Shown here: one piece after another, positions 25,159 to 33,202 of the stretch
Position numbering within the stretch: position 1 is the stretch's first letter
Layout of the letters: each line of letters begins with the position of its first letter
Source of the DNA: Larkinella sp051857545
GTDB lineage: Bacteria > Bacteroidota > Bacteroidia > Cytophagales > Spirosomataceae
Reading direction: 5' to 3'
DNA: 64,000 nucleotides
Assembly (NCBI RefSeq): GCF_051857545.1
Contig: NZ_JBPZHB010000007.1
Span: forward strand, 248,001-312,000
Made by a program: the position numbers and the translations under genes
The notes under the pieces: model-generated
The model's database searches: none
The model's input: only the letters and a program-made list of their open reading frames with translations
What the model was told of the DNA's origin: nothing

Positions 25159-26025
25159 ATGAAGATCCTTTCACTGACCGAATTAAATCAGGAACAGTAC
25201 CTGGCCGCTCAGGCTCTCGAACTAAAATGCAAGGCCGATGATGGGTTGATGGGCCACATTCACTGGGATAAATCCATGAATTATTTCCAGTCGATGTGCC
25301 ACTGGTTTTTACTCTACAAAAATGACGTGTTGATTGGCCTTTTATCGGCTTTTGCTCCAACAACCAGCGTGGTTGAATTTTGCGGCTATACGCTGCCCAA
25401 AGCCCGGCGGAAAGGGTGCTTTTCGACCCTGCTCGAAGTGGCTGCGGAAGCAGCCCGAAACTACGGCTATGAGCACCTCTTATTGATTACGGAACGCGCT
25501 TCCGAATCGGGGCAGGCTTTTGCCCGCCAGTTGGGAGCCACCTATTCCAATACCGAATACCAACTGCGCTGGGAACCGCTGCCGTCGCTGGCACTCCCGG
25601 TTTCCACACCGGCAATCCACCTCGTCAAAGCTGGCATGGCAGACCTGGAACCGTTGTCGAAATTGAGTCAGACGATTTTTGGGGGCACCCTCGACGAAGC
25701 CCGTAAGCTCCTGGAAACCACCATCACAACGCCCCATCTCACGCAGTATATTGCCACGCTGGACGGAAAGCCGATCGGCATGGTGGCGATTAATTTTGTG
25801 CAGAACGACGCCTGGATTATTGGACTGGGCGTTTGCCCGGCGTTTCAGGGGCGGGGAATCGGCAAAACCATCTTGTTCCGTATTTTGGACATTCTGCAGG
25901 AGTCCATGGCCGAAACAATTCTAATCGAAGTAGACTCCGGCAACGAAGCGGCCCTGCATCTGTACCAGAAATCCGGTTTTACGATTCAGATGGGCCAGGA
26001 TTATTTCCGGTTGCCGCTGCGGTAA
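25159..26025 (+). CDS. Protein with two GNAT acetyltransferase domains
   Basis: A 288-residue cytoplasmic protein. The first GNAT-like half (about 1-140) has LPKARRKGCFSTLLEVAAEA in the acetyl-CoA loop position. The second (about 150-288) has the fuller motif A VCPAFQGRGIGKTILF (Q/RxxGxG/A) and the C-terminal ALHLYQKSGF. The first half looks degenerate, as is usual for such tandem GNATs, so one active site is likely. Substrate unknown. A perfect TAAGTTTG -7 sequence lies only five bases before the ATG, hinting at a near-leaderless mRNA, but no -33 box is seen. Confidence 0.85.
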   Translation: MKILSLTELNQEQYLAAQALELKCKADDGLMGHIHWDKSMNYFQSMCHWFLLYKNDVLIGLLSAFAPTTSVVEFCGYTLPKARRKGCFSTLLEVAAEAARNYGYEHLLLITERASESGQAFARQLGATYSNTEYQLRWEPLPSLALPVSTPAIHLVKAGMADLEPLSKLSQTIFGGTLDEARKLLETTITTPHLTQYIATLDGKPIGMVAINFVQNDAWIIGLGVCPAFQGRGIGKTILFRILDILQESMAETILIEVDSGNEAALHLYQKSGFTIQMGQDYFRLPLR

Positions 26026-26058
26026 CGATGCGCTTACACAGACGGGGCCGCCCTGCGG

Positions 26059-26090
26059 TTGATCGGAGGGCATCAGAGGTAATCAGAGTT
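26059..26090. repeat. Single arm of a family D repeat
   Basis: Three 10-base words of the CAGAGGTAAT type follow the GNAT gene without a mirrored partner. It looks like a decayed or half element. Confidence 0.5.
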
Positions 26091-26139
26091 TAAATTAACG
26101 CCAACTATGAGATGATGCCCATTCCTACCAGTTGTTTAA

Positions 26140-26291
26140 GTGCCAGCGGCACGTAATGTTAATAGCAAATGGGTATTTTAAGCGCTTCAGGCGTGCCGGA
26201 GGTACGCGATATAGGCTTAATTGCGTACCTCCGGCACGCCTGAAGCGCTTAAAACACCCATTTGCTATTAACATCGGACCCCTCCGGGGTC
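26140..26291. repeat. Very long hairpin (52-bp arms) flanked by two small hairpins
   Basis: Arms 26156-26207 and 26223-26274 pair over 52 bases with one mismatch and a 15-base loop. A small GTGCC/GGCAC hairpin lies before it (26140-26152) and a GACCCC/GGGGTC hairpin after it (26277-26291). It fills the 298-bp gap between the GNAT gene and blaI. No gene is seen in the gap. Unlike the periodic elements, the arms have no short word repeat. Confidence 0.85.
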
Positions 26292-26323
26292 AATAATCTC
26301 ATAATTTGCGTTAACAAAAAACC

Positions 26324-26713
26324 ATGAAACCAACCGAATCTGAACTGGAAATCTTGCAGGTGCTTTGGGCGAAAGGTCCCAGCACCGTGCGGCAGGTGAA
26401 CGAACAGCTCAGCCAAACGCGCGACATTGGGTATACCACGACCCTGAAACTGATGCAGATCATGCACGAAAAAGGACTTCTGAGCCGCACCGAAGAAGGC
26501 CGTTACCACGTCTATCAGGCCCTGATCGGGGAAGAAGAAACGCAGCAGCATTTGCTCGACCGGTTTGTCGACACGGCTTTCCGGGGTTCGGCCATGAAAC
26601 TCGTGATGCAGGCGTTGGGCAACAGCAAGGCAACGCCCCGGGAACTCGAAGAATTGCAAAAACTGATCAACCAATTGAACCCCGAAAACAACGAACCCGA
26701 TGAACGCCTTTAA
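26324..26713 (+). CDS. BlaI/MecI/CopY-family transcriptional repressor
   Basis: A 129-residue winged-helix regulator that opens KPTESELEILQVLWAKGPST. The recognition helix region is DIGYTTTLKLMQIMHEKGLL, with the wing GRYHVYQA, and a C-terminal dimer helix contains the proteolysis-sensitive region. In the BlaR/MecR paradigm the adjacent M56 membrane protease triggers cleavage of the repressor. Here the M56 gene starts 14 bp before this gene's stop, so the two are translationally coupled. No beta-lactamase gene lies next to them; the target may be the pair itself. Confidence 0.93.
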   Translation: MKPTESELEILQVLWAKGPSTVRQVNEQLSQTRDIGYTTTLKLMQIMHEKGLLSRTEEGRYHVYQALIGEEETQQHLLDRFVDTAFRGSAMKLVMQALGNSKATPRELEELQKLINQLNPENNEPDERL

Positions 26714-28616
26714 CGTATTTTCAGAACCCTTTACGAATGCGCTGGGCTGGGCTTTGGTGCATACGCTCTGGCAGGCAACCCTGCTTGTGGCTGCGGCCGC
26801 TCTGGCGTTGCGACTGACCCAAAACCGCCCGGCGTCGGTGCGCTATGGCATCGGCATCGGAACGCTGTCCCTGCAACTTCTGGCTTTTGTGGCAACGTTC
26901 TGGCTGGGTTATGAACCGGTCCGAACCACCCTGTCGATCCAGGGCGACCGGCAAACCGCCATCGTTCGGGACTTGTCCTTCACCAGCGATTGGTCGGGTC
27001 AATTGATGGGCTGGCTCCATCCGCATCTGTCCCTGCTCGTGACAGTCTGGCTTTGCGGCACGGTTTTGCTGATTATACGGTTGTTCGGGGGCTGGGTTTT
27101 CGTTCAGCGATTGACGCGGAGGAATTGCAGTCCGGCACCGGAAGCCTGGCAAAGGTATGTGCAGAAGGTCGCCGATCAGCTTGGCATCACGAATGCTGTC
27201 CGGCTGGTGGAGTCGGCGGAAATAAGCGTGCCGATGACCATTGGCTGGCTGAAACCCGTGATTCTAATCCCCATCGGTTTGCTCGCTGGTTTGTCTCCCC
27301 GGCAGGTCGAAGCCGTGCTGGCCCACGAACTGGCGCACATCCGGCGGTATGATTATCTGGTCAATCTGGTGCAGTCGGCGGTCGAGATTGTTTTGTTTTT
27401 TCACCCCGCCATCTGGTGGCTTTCGGCCCGAGTTCGGGAAGAGCGGGAGCATTGCTGCGACGATGTGGCCATTCAGTTACGGGGAGAACGGGCTAGTCTG
27501 GCTCAGGCGCTGGTGCACATGGAAGAACTACGGCAGGCGCTGCGGGTTACACCCACGCTGGCAATGGCCTTTGGTGCTCGTAGGCAATCCTTTGTTCAGC
27601 GCGTAAAACGGGTCATTGGCGTGAGTGAACAACCGTCGTCCAAACCGAACGGGCTGCTGGCAGCGGGTTGTCTGGTGTTGCTCGCCGGTTTGGTAACGGG
27701 CCAGCAGGTCGATCGTCCGGCGAATGCCAGCCGTGAGTATGGCGACGCCATGACGATCAATACCTGGCATTCAGACACAAATATCCAGCGGTCGGTTCCG
27801 GAAGAAATCAGCATCAAGGTCGTTGAAAAACCGGAACCACTTTCCCTTTCAGTCGATACGGATGCGGTTGACCCTGTGATGCGCATCCGGCTGAAAACAG
27901 AACTCGATCACCATCTGGAACAGGTGGAGCGGCTGGAGCGCGAAATGGAAAAGATCCACCTGCCCATGCTTCAGCTTGAGAAGCAAATAGAACTGCAAAC
28001 CAAACTGGAGCAACTGACCGATCAGGAAATGGAAAAAGTAAACCAGCAGATGGCGAAGCTCCAGTCATTGACTGATGGGCAGTTGCGGCTCTTCACCGAT
28101 TCAATGGGGACTTTTTCGGCGAAAATAGCGGGCATGGCCGAAAAAGCGAGTTTACATGCCGTTGAAGTGCTCCGGTTGCAGGAAAGAGCGCACCGCCTGG
28201 ATTCAGTGCCAGCCATTGCGCCGGTTCCCGCTGCGCCCCCCCGTCCTGCCCGGATGCCCAAACCGGCTGGTGTAAAAGGGCAGTATTGGTACAACGGGAA
28301 ACGCTATAACCGTCCGGAAGACATGCCGAAAGCGCCCAATCCACCGGTTCCACCGGCTGCCGCTGACGCACCCGATCTGCCAGCAGCAGCGATGGCCCCA
28401 GTCCCCCCCATTCCACCGGCAGCGATGGCTCCCCCACCATCTGCTCCGGAGCCGCCTGTTCCGCCCGCACCGGCAGAAGGGGATGACGTCTCCACTTGGT
28501 CAACGACAAAAGGAACCGTAATTCATATTAAAACGAACAGTGCTCCCAAAGCAAAAACCGTGAAATCAGCCAAGTCGGCGAAATCGAAAACCGCTCCGAA
28601 AAAACAGGAAGAGTAG
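26700..28616 (+). CDS. M56-family (BlaR1-like) membrane metallopeptidase with Pro-rich tail
   Basis: A 638-residue protein. Four membrane helices lie within residues 15-240. The zinc site is HELAH (209-213), with the third ligand in REEREHCCDDVA around 250. A further helix near 315-330 precedes a long extracytoplasmic part: a coiled coil (about 395-490, rich in E/Q/L/M), then a proline/alanine-rich stretch (510-605), and a lysine-rich end. Classical BlaR1 ends in a penicillin-binding sensor domain. That is absent here, so the signal is not a beta-lactam in any known way. Partner of the BlaI-like gene it overlaps. Confidence 0.9.
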   Translation: MNAFNVFSEPFTNALGWALVHTLWQATLLVAAAALALRLTQNRPASVRYGIGIGTLSLQLLAFVATFWLGYEPVRTTLSIQGDRQTAIVRDLSFTSDWSGQLMGWLHPHLSLLVTVWLCGTVLLIIRLFGGWVFVQRLTRRNCSPAPEAWQRYVQKVADQLGITNAVRLVESAEISVPMTIGWLKPVILIPIGLLAGLSPRQVEAVLAHELAHIRRYDYLVNLVQSAVEIVLFFHPAIWWLSARVREEREHCCDDVAIQLRGERASLAQALVHMEELRQALRVTPTLAMAFGARRQSFVQRVKRVIGVSEQPSSKPNGLLAAGCLVLLAGLVTGQQVDRPANASREYGDAMTINTWHSDTNIQRSVPEEISIKVVEKPEPLSLSVDTDAVDPVMRIRLKTELDHHLEQVERLEREMEKIHLPMLQLEKQIELQTKLEQLTDQEMEKVNQQMAKLQSLTDGQLRLFTDSMGTFSAKIAGMAEKASLHAVEVLRLQERAHRLDSVPAIAPVPAAPPRPARMPKPAGVKGQYWYNGKRYNRPEDMPKAPNPPVPPAAADAPDLPAAAMAPVPPIPPAAMAPPPSAPEPPVPPAPAEGDDVSTWSTTKGTVIHIKTNSAPKAKTVKSAKSAKSKTAPKKQEE

Positions 28617-28641
28617 AAAGCGTAAGCGGACCAGTCACCAT

Positions 28642-28700
28642 AAGGCCCCTGAAAAAGTAGACCCCACAGCCGTCGGTCTATTTTTTTAGGGGCCTTGTTT
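28642..28700 (+). terminator. Strong terminator after the blaI-M56 pair
   Basis: Arms 28642-28663 and 28675-28696 pair over 22 bases with one or two mismatches. The right arm contains seven T and is followed by GTTTT. The hairpin lies 26 bp after the M56 stop. Confidence 0.8.
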
Positions 28701-28791
28701 TAACTTATTTCCACTCAAACCGGTAATTCCAGCCCCATCCTGTCTTTTACCGGTAGTTCAATGGATTTCCTTCCGTTTCCAGTATCGACCA

Positions 28792-30171
28792 ATGATTCAA
28801 ATCAACTACGGCCTTCAACCGGCTGACTTCACCCCCCGACTCAAGCAGTTCTGGGATTTATCCGCCCAAAAAATCAACCTGATCGACTCCCATTACGATA
28901 CCGCCAAAGGGTCACCGGTTTTTACGGTGCAGGGACACTACACCACCCGCGGCTGGACCGAGTGGACGCAGGGCTTCCAGTTTGGCTCCTCCATCCTCCA
29001 GTTCGACGCCACCGGCGACCCGCATTTTCTGGAAACGGGGCGGCAAAAAACGCTCGGCGTCATGGCCCCCCACATCAGCCACATCGGTGTTCACGACCAC
29101 GGTTTCAACAACGTGAGTACCTACGGCAACCTGCTGCGGCTGATGCGGGAAGGCAAAGTGGAATTTGACGAGTGGGAAAAGAATTTTTATGAACTGGCCC
29201 TCAAAATTTCGGGAGCCGTGCAGGCCAGCCGCTGGACAACCGTCAAAACCGGCGGATTTATTCACTCCTTCAACGGGCCGCATTCGCTTTTTGTCGATAC
29301 GATCCGTTCCTGCCGGGCGGTTGTGTTGAGCCACAGCCTCGGTCACGTTTTTCAGGGGGAAGGCGATGTAAAAATCAATCTGCTCGAGCGGGGGTTGGAG
29401 CACATGAAAGCAACGGCCGAGTACTCGGTTTTTTATGGCGAAGGACGCGACATCTACGACCTGTGGGGTCGCACCGCGCACGAAAGCGTGTTCAATACCA
29501 AAGACGGCAATTTCCGTTGCCCCAACTCCCAGCAGGGCTACACCGGTTTTACGACCTGGACGCGCGGCCTGGCGTGGGCCATGTGCGGCTTTGCCGAACA
29601 ACTGGAATACCTGACCACCCTCGAAGACGTTGATCTGGAACCGTTCGGTGGACGGCAGGTAGTGGAAGCGTATCTGCTCAAAGCCGCCCGCGCTACCTGC
29701 GACTTTTACATCGAACACACACCGATCGACGGCATTCCATACTGGGATACCGGCGCCCCCGGTTTGTCGCAACTGGGCAATTACCTCGACCGGCCCTCCG
29801 ATCCTTACAATGATTTTGAACCGATAGACAGTTCGGCAGCCGCCATCGGGGCGCAGGGATTGCTTCGTCTGGGCCACTACCTGACCGAACGGGGCGAAAC
29901 CGAAAACGGCTCACGCTACTGGCAGGCGGGCTTAACAGTGTTAGATTCGCTTTTTAAAGAACCGTATCTTAGCAAGGACCCCAACCACCAGGGACTGATT
30001 CTGCATTCGATCTACCACCGGCCCAACGGCTGGGATCATGTTCCGGCGGGGAGCAAAATTCCCTACGGCGAGTCAAGCATGTGGGGGGATTACCACGCCC
30101 GTGAGGTTGCCTTATACCTGCAACGCGTGGTCAATAACGAACCGTATTACACCTTTTTTGGAGCCCTGTGA
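28792..30171 (+). CDS. Cytoplasmic glycoside hydrolase, GH88-like (unsaturated glucuronyl hydrolase type)
   Basis: A 459-residue (alpha/alpha)6-barrel enzyme without signal peptide. Family marks are the N-terminal GWTEWTQGFQFGS, HDHGFNNVSTYG, TTWTRGLAWAMCGFAEQLE near 255, IPYWDTGAP near 318 and DSSAAAIGAQGLLRLGHY near 345. GH88 enzymes hydrate the 4,5 double bond of unsaturated uronic sugars at the ends of oligosaccharides made by polysaccharide lyases, using two Asp residues. The next gene overlaps its stop codon (TGATG), so it heads a tightly coupled sugar operon. Preferred substrate unknown. Confidence 0.78.
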   Translation: MIQINYGLQPADFTPRLKQFWDLSAQKINLIDSHYDTAKGSPVFTVQGHYTTRGWTEWTQGFQFGSSILQFDATGDPHFLETGRQKTLGVMAPHISHIGVHDHGFNNVSTYGNLLRLMREGKVEFDEWEKNFYELALKISGAVQASRWTTVKTGGFIHSFNGPHSLFVDTIRSCRAVVLSHSLGHVFQGEGDVKINLLERGLEHMKATAEYSVFYGEGRDIYDLWGRTAHESVFNTKDGNFRCPNSQQGYTGFTTWTRGLAWAMCGFAEQLEYLTTLEDVDLEPFGGRQVVEAYLLKAARATCDFYIEHTPIDGIPYWDTGAPGLSQLGNYLDRPSDPYNDFEPIDSSAAAIGAQGLLRLGHYLTERGETENGSRYWQAGLTVLDSLFKEPYLSKDPNHQGLILHSIYHRPNGWDHVPAGSKIPYGESSMWGDYHAREVALYLQRVVNNEPYYTFFGAL

Positions 30172-31034
30172 TGAGCACAACACCACTAGCGGAGTCATCG
30201 TCTGGGGAACCGGCATTCCGGGATTTTTCAAAGCTGTGCATTCACACCATCACCACCCGTCCTTGGGCCATCGAGGAAGCCGCAAAACACTATTCCCGCT
30301 CGGGCATTGGCGGAATTTCGGTCTGGCGGGATGCGCTGGCCAACCGCAACATTCGGGAAACCAGCCAATTGCTGCGGGATCATAACCTGTCGGTAGTGTC
30401 ACTCTGCCGGGGGGGGTTCTTTCCGCACCTCGAAGCCGCTGGTCGTCAGATCGCCCTGGATGATAACCGCCGGGCCATCGACGAAGCCGCCGAACTGGGC
30501 GCGCCCCATGTCGTGCTGGTGTGTGGTGCCGCACCGGGTCAGTCCCTGACGGAATCCCGCAAACAAATTCGGGACGGTATTGCCGCGCTGCTGCCCCATG
30601 CCGAAGCCAACGGCGTTCGGTTGGCGATTGAACCTTTACATCCGATGTATGCCGATAACCGCTCGGCTGTCAACACCTTAGGTCAGGCCAATGATATGGC
30701 CGAGGAGCTAAATTCTTCCTATGTGGGCATCGCTATCGATGTCTACCATTTGTGGTGGGACCCCGATCTGGAACAGGAAATTGCCCGATGCGGTAAAAAC
30801 GGACATTTGTATGCTTTCCATATCTGTGACTGGAAAACCCCGACCCTCGATCTGCTCAACGACCGCGGACTGATGGGCGAAGGTTGCATCAACATCCGCC
30901 AGATTCGGTCGTGGGTCGAAGCCGCCGGTTTTTCGGGGTTCAACGAAGTCGAGATCTTCTCAAACCGGTATTGGGCGGAAGATCAGGCGGAATTCCTGGA
31001 AAAAATCAAACACGGGTACTTGTATCATTCGTAA
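30171..31034 (+). CDS. Sugar phosphate isomerase/epimerase (xylose isomerase-like TIM barrel)
   Basis: A 287-residue protein with the AP-endonuclease-2/xylose isomerase-like barrel. Likely divalent-metal ligands are the Glu of LAIEPLHPMY, the Asp/His of GIAIDVYHLWWDPD, the His of AFHICDWKTP and the final Glu of NEVEIFS. The phrase RGLMGEGCINIRQIRSWVE is typical of family members that handle inositol- or keto-sugars. Start and stop of neighbours overlap (TGATG), so translation is coupled to the GH88-like gene. It may rearrange the released keto-uronate or a 3-keto sugar; the exact reaction is not known. Confidence 0.85.
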   Translation: MSTTPLAESSSGEPAFRDFSKLCIHTITTRPWAIEEAAKHYSRSGIGGISVWRDALANRNIRETSQLLRDHNLSVVSLCRGGFFPHLEAAGRQIALDDNRRAIDEAAELGAPHVVLVCGAAPGQSLTESRKQIRDGIAALLPHAEANGVRLAIEPLHPMYADNRSAVNTLGQANDMAEELNSSYVGIAIDVYHLWWDPDLEQEIARCGKNGHLYAFHICDWKTPTLDLLNDRGLMGEGCINIRQIRSWVEAAGFSGFNEVEIFSNRYWAEDQAEFLEKIKHGYLYHS

Positions 31035-31042
31035 AATAATTA

Positions 31043-31117
31043 CCCCTAAATCCCCTAAAGGGGACTTGGACCCAGAATTACCAAGATGCATAAAGTCCCC
31101 TTTAGGGGATTTAGGGG
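31043..31117. repeat. Inverted repeat of 9-base words (family C)
   Basis: Arms 31043-31066 and 31094-31117 pair perfectly over 24 bases. The arm begins with two CCCCTAAAN words. It starts eight bases after the isomerase stop, between two genes on the same strand. A near-identical element is at 54.4 kb. Confidence 0.85.
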
Positions 31118-31155
31118 CATAACCATTCAACCATCTTTTAGCCATTTATTGAAAA

Positions 31156-32301
31156 GTGAAAGAACACAAAGTCGGTATTATCATGAACGGCGTAACCGGC
31201 CGGATGGGTACCAATCAGCACCTGATGCGTTCCATTGTCGCCATCATCAAACAGGGGGGCGTGAAGGTTGGACCGGACGAGGTCATCATGCCGGACCCCA
31301 TTCTGGTAGGTCGTGATGTCAATAAACTGGAGAAATTGTGCCAGCAGTCGGGGGTGCAGAAAATGACGACCAACGTCGACGAAGCACTGGCCGATCCTCA
31401 TAACATCATTTATTTCGACGCCCAGACGACCGGGCGCCGGGCGGAGGGCGTTCGCAAAGCCGTAGCTGCCGGTAAACACGTTTACTGTGAAAAACCGACC
31501 GCCGTCAGCACCGAAGTGGCCCTTGAACTGTATGAACTCTGCAAAGCCGCCGGGCTGAAAAACGGCGTTGTGCAGGACAAACTGTGGTTACCCGGTTTAT
31601 TGAAGCTGAAACGCCTGATGCAGAACGATTTCTTCGGAAAAATTCTGTCGGTTCGGGGCGAATTCGGCTATTGGGTATTTGAAGGACACTCCATTCCGGC
31701 GCAACGGCCCTCGTGGAATTACCGCAAGGAAGACGATGGCGGGATCATTGTCGATATGCTGTGCCACTGGCGCTATGTGCTTGATCAGGTGTTTGGTAAA
31801 GTAAAAGCTGTATCTTGTCTGGGTGCCACCCACATTCCGGAGCGCATCGACGAGCAGGGCAAACCGTATACCGCAACGGCTGATGATGCCGCTTATGCGA
31901 CCTTTGAACTAGAAGGTGGAGTGATCGCTCAGTTCAACTCTTCGTGGACCACCCGCGTTCGTCGCGATGATCTGCTGACCTTGCATGTGGATGGTACCAA
32001 GGGCTCGGCGGTGGCGGGTTTGCGGGAGTGTTACATTCAGCATTACGGCAACACCCCCAAACCGGTCTGGAATCCCGACATCGAGCAGCCCATCAAGTTT
32101 TTTGAAGGCTGGGCCAAAGTGCCAGAGCAGGAAGTGGCCGAAAATGCTTTTAAAGTGCAGTGGGAGTTGTTTTTGAAACACGTCGTGAAGGACGAGCCAT
32201 TTCCGTGGGACTTGCGGGAAGGTGCCAAAGGGGTTCAACTGGCCGAAAAAGGCATCGAAAGCTGGGAAAAACGTTGCTGGGTCGATGTTCCGGAGTTATG
32301 A
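31156..32301 (+). CDS. Gfo/Idh/MocA-family oxidoreductase, cytoplasmic
   Basis: A 381-residue NAD(P)-dependent sugar dehydrogenase-like protein. The Rossmann start is KVGIIMNGVTGRMG (5-18) and the family motif is YCEKPTA (110-116). The C-terminal substrate domain includes DMLCHWRYVLDQVFG. A GTG at 31156 is used because an in-frame stop lies two codons upstream and the next ATG would cut the first strand. Its stop overlaps the start of the SDR gene (ATGA). Family members oxidise sugars at C1, C2 or C3, or their keto forms; the substrate here is unknown but fits the surrounding uronate/keto-sugar locus. Confidence 0.87.
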   Translation: MKEHKVGIIMNGVTGRMGTNQHLMRSIVAIIKQGGVKVGPDEVIMPDPILVGRDVNKLEKLCQQSGVQKMTTNVDEALADPHNIIYFDAQTTGRRAEGVRKAVAAGKHVYCEKPTAVSTEVALELYELCKAAGLKNGVVQDKLWLPGLLKLKRLMQNDFFGKILSVRGEFGYWVFEGHSIPAQRPSWNYRKEDDGGIIVDMLCHWRYVLDQVFGKVKAVSCLGATHIPERIDEQGKPYTATADDAAYATFELEGGVIAQFNSSWTTRVRRDDLLTLHVDGTKGSAVAGLRECYIQHYGNTPKPVWNPDIEQPIKFFEGWAKVPEQEVAENAFKVQWELFLKHVVKDEPFPWDLREGAKGVQLAEKGIESWEKRCWVDVPEL

Positions 32302-33068
32302 AAAAAGTAGCATTTGTAACCGGGGGAAGCCGGGGAATCGGATACGGGATTGCGGAACACCTGGCGAAAGCCGGTTTCGATCTGGCCATCAACGGCGTAC
32401 GGCCCGAAGAAGCGGTTGGGGATGCCCTGGCTGGACTTCAGACCCTGGGGGCCGAAGTGATGTATTGCCAGGGTGATATTGCGTCAAAAGAAGACCGCGC
32501 CCGCATGCTGGAACAAATCAAGGCCCGTTTTGGTCGGTTGAACGTATTAGTAAACAACGCAGGGGTTGCGCCAAAAGAACGCCGGGACATTCTGGAGGCA
32601 ACCGAGGAAAGTTTCGAATACGTGTTGTCGACCAATTTGCAGGGGGCCTACTTTCTGACCCAGGCAGTGGCCAACTGGATGATAGCGCAAAAGGCTGATC
32701 AAACGGACTTTACGGGGTGTATCCTAACCATTTCCTCGATCTCATCGACGGTTATTTCCGTGAACCGGGGAGAATATTGCATTGCCAAAGCCGGACTCAG
32801 CATGGCCACGCAATTGTTTGCTGCCCGACTGGGTGAATACGACATCCCGGTTTTTGAAGTACGTCCCGGCATCATCCGTACCGACATGACGGCGGGAGTC
32901 GTCGGGAAATACGACAAACTGATTGAGGAAGGGCTGACGGTCCAGAAACGCTGGGGATTTCCAGACGATGTGGGCCGGGCCGTGGCAGCTTTAGCCCGTG
33001 GCGACTTTCCGTATTCAACCGGGCAAGTCATCATGGTCGACGGGGGGCTGACGTTGCCTAGACTTTAG
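32298..33068 (+). CDS. Short-chain dehydrogenase/reductase (3-oxoacyl reductase type)
   Basis: A 256-residue classical SDR: cofactor loop TGGSRGIG (8-15), NNAG (86-89), the active-site Ser in LTISSISS (143-150), and Tyr160/Lys164 in EYCIAKAG. The C-terminal PYSTGQVIMVDGG is typical. The name 3-ketoacyl-ACP reductase is the usual automatic label, but its place in a sugar operon, overlapping the Gfo/Idh/MocA gene by four bases, makes a sugar or keto-acid reductase more likely. KduD-like enzymes of uronate breakdown belong to this family. A family D hairpin follows the stop. Confidence 0.88.
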   Translation: MKKVAFVTGGSRGIGYGIAEHLAKAGFDLAINGVRPEEAVGDALAGLQTLGAEVMYCQGDIASKEDRARMLEQIKARFGRLNVLVNNAGVAPKERRDILEATEESFEYVLSTNLQGAYFLTQAVANWMIAQKADQTDFTGCILTISSISSTVISVNRGEYCIAKAGLSMATQLFAARLGEYDIPVFEVRPGIIRTDMTAGVVGKYDKLIEEGLTVQKRWGFPDDVGRAVAALARGDFPYSTGQVIMVDGGLTLPRL

Positions 33069-33074
33069 AAAAAA

Positions 33075-33180
33075 GAGTTGTTACGCAGAGTTGAGCGGAG
33101 CAAAAGGGAGTTAAGCGGAGATTTTTCTCTCTTTCTCTGCTTAACTCCTTTTTACTCCGCTCAACTCTGCGAAATAACTC
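33075..33180. repeat. Long inverted repeat of 10-base words (family D)
   Basis: Arms of about 47 bases (33075-33121 and 33134-33180) mirror each other with few mismatches, for example CGCAGAGTTGAGCGGAG. It begins six bases after the SDR stop and lies between two same-strand genes. Confidence 0.85.
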
Positions 33181-33202
33181 ATTTTCCTAAACCGCTTAAA
33201 TC

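Noticed and set aside
26140..26291. Insertion sequence remnant
   Set aside because: No transposase fragment and no target-site duplication are visible around the inverted arms.
28912..29877. A 321-codon minus-strand frame inside the GH88-like gene
   Set aside because: Antisense shadow. The plus-strand gene has clear family motifs and operon coupling.
31156..32301. Dihydrodipicolinate reductase, because of GVTGRMG near the start
   Set aside because: The EKPTA motif, the length of 381 residues and the C-terminal domain are those of the Gfo/Idh/MocA family.
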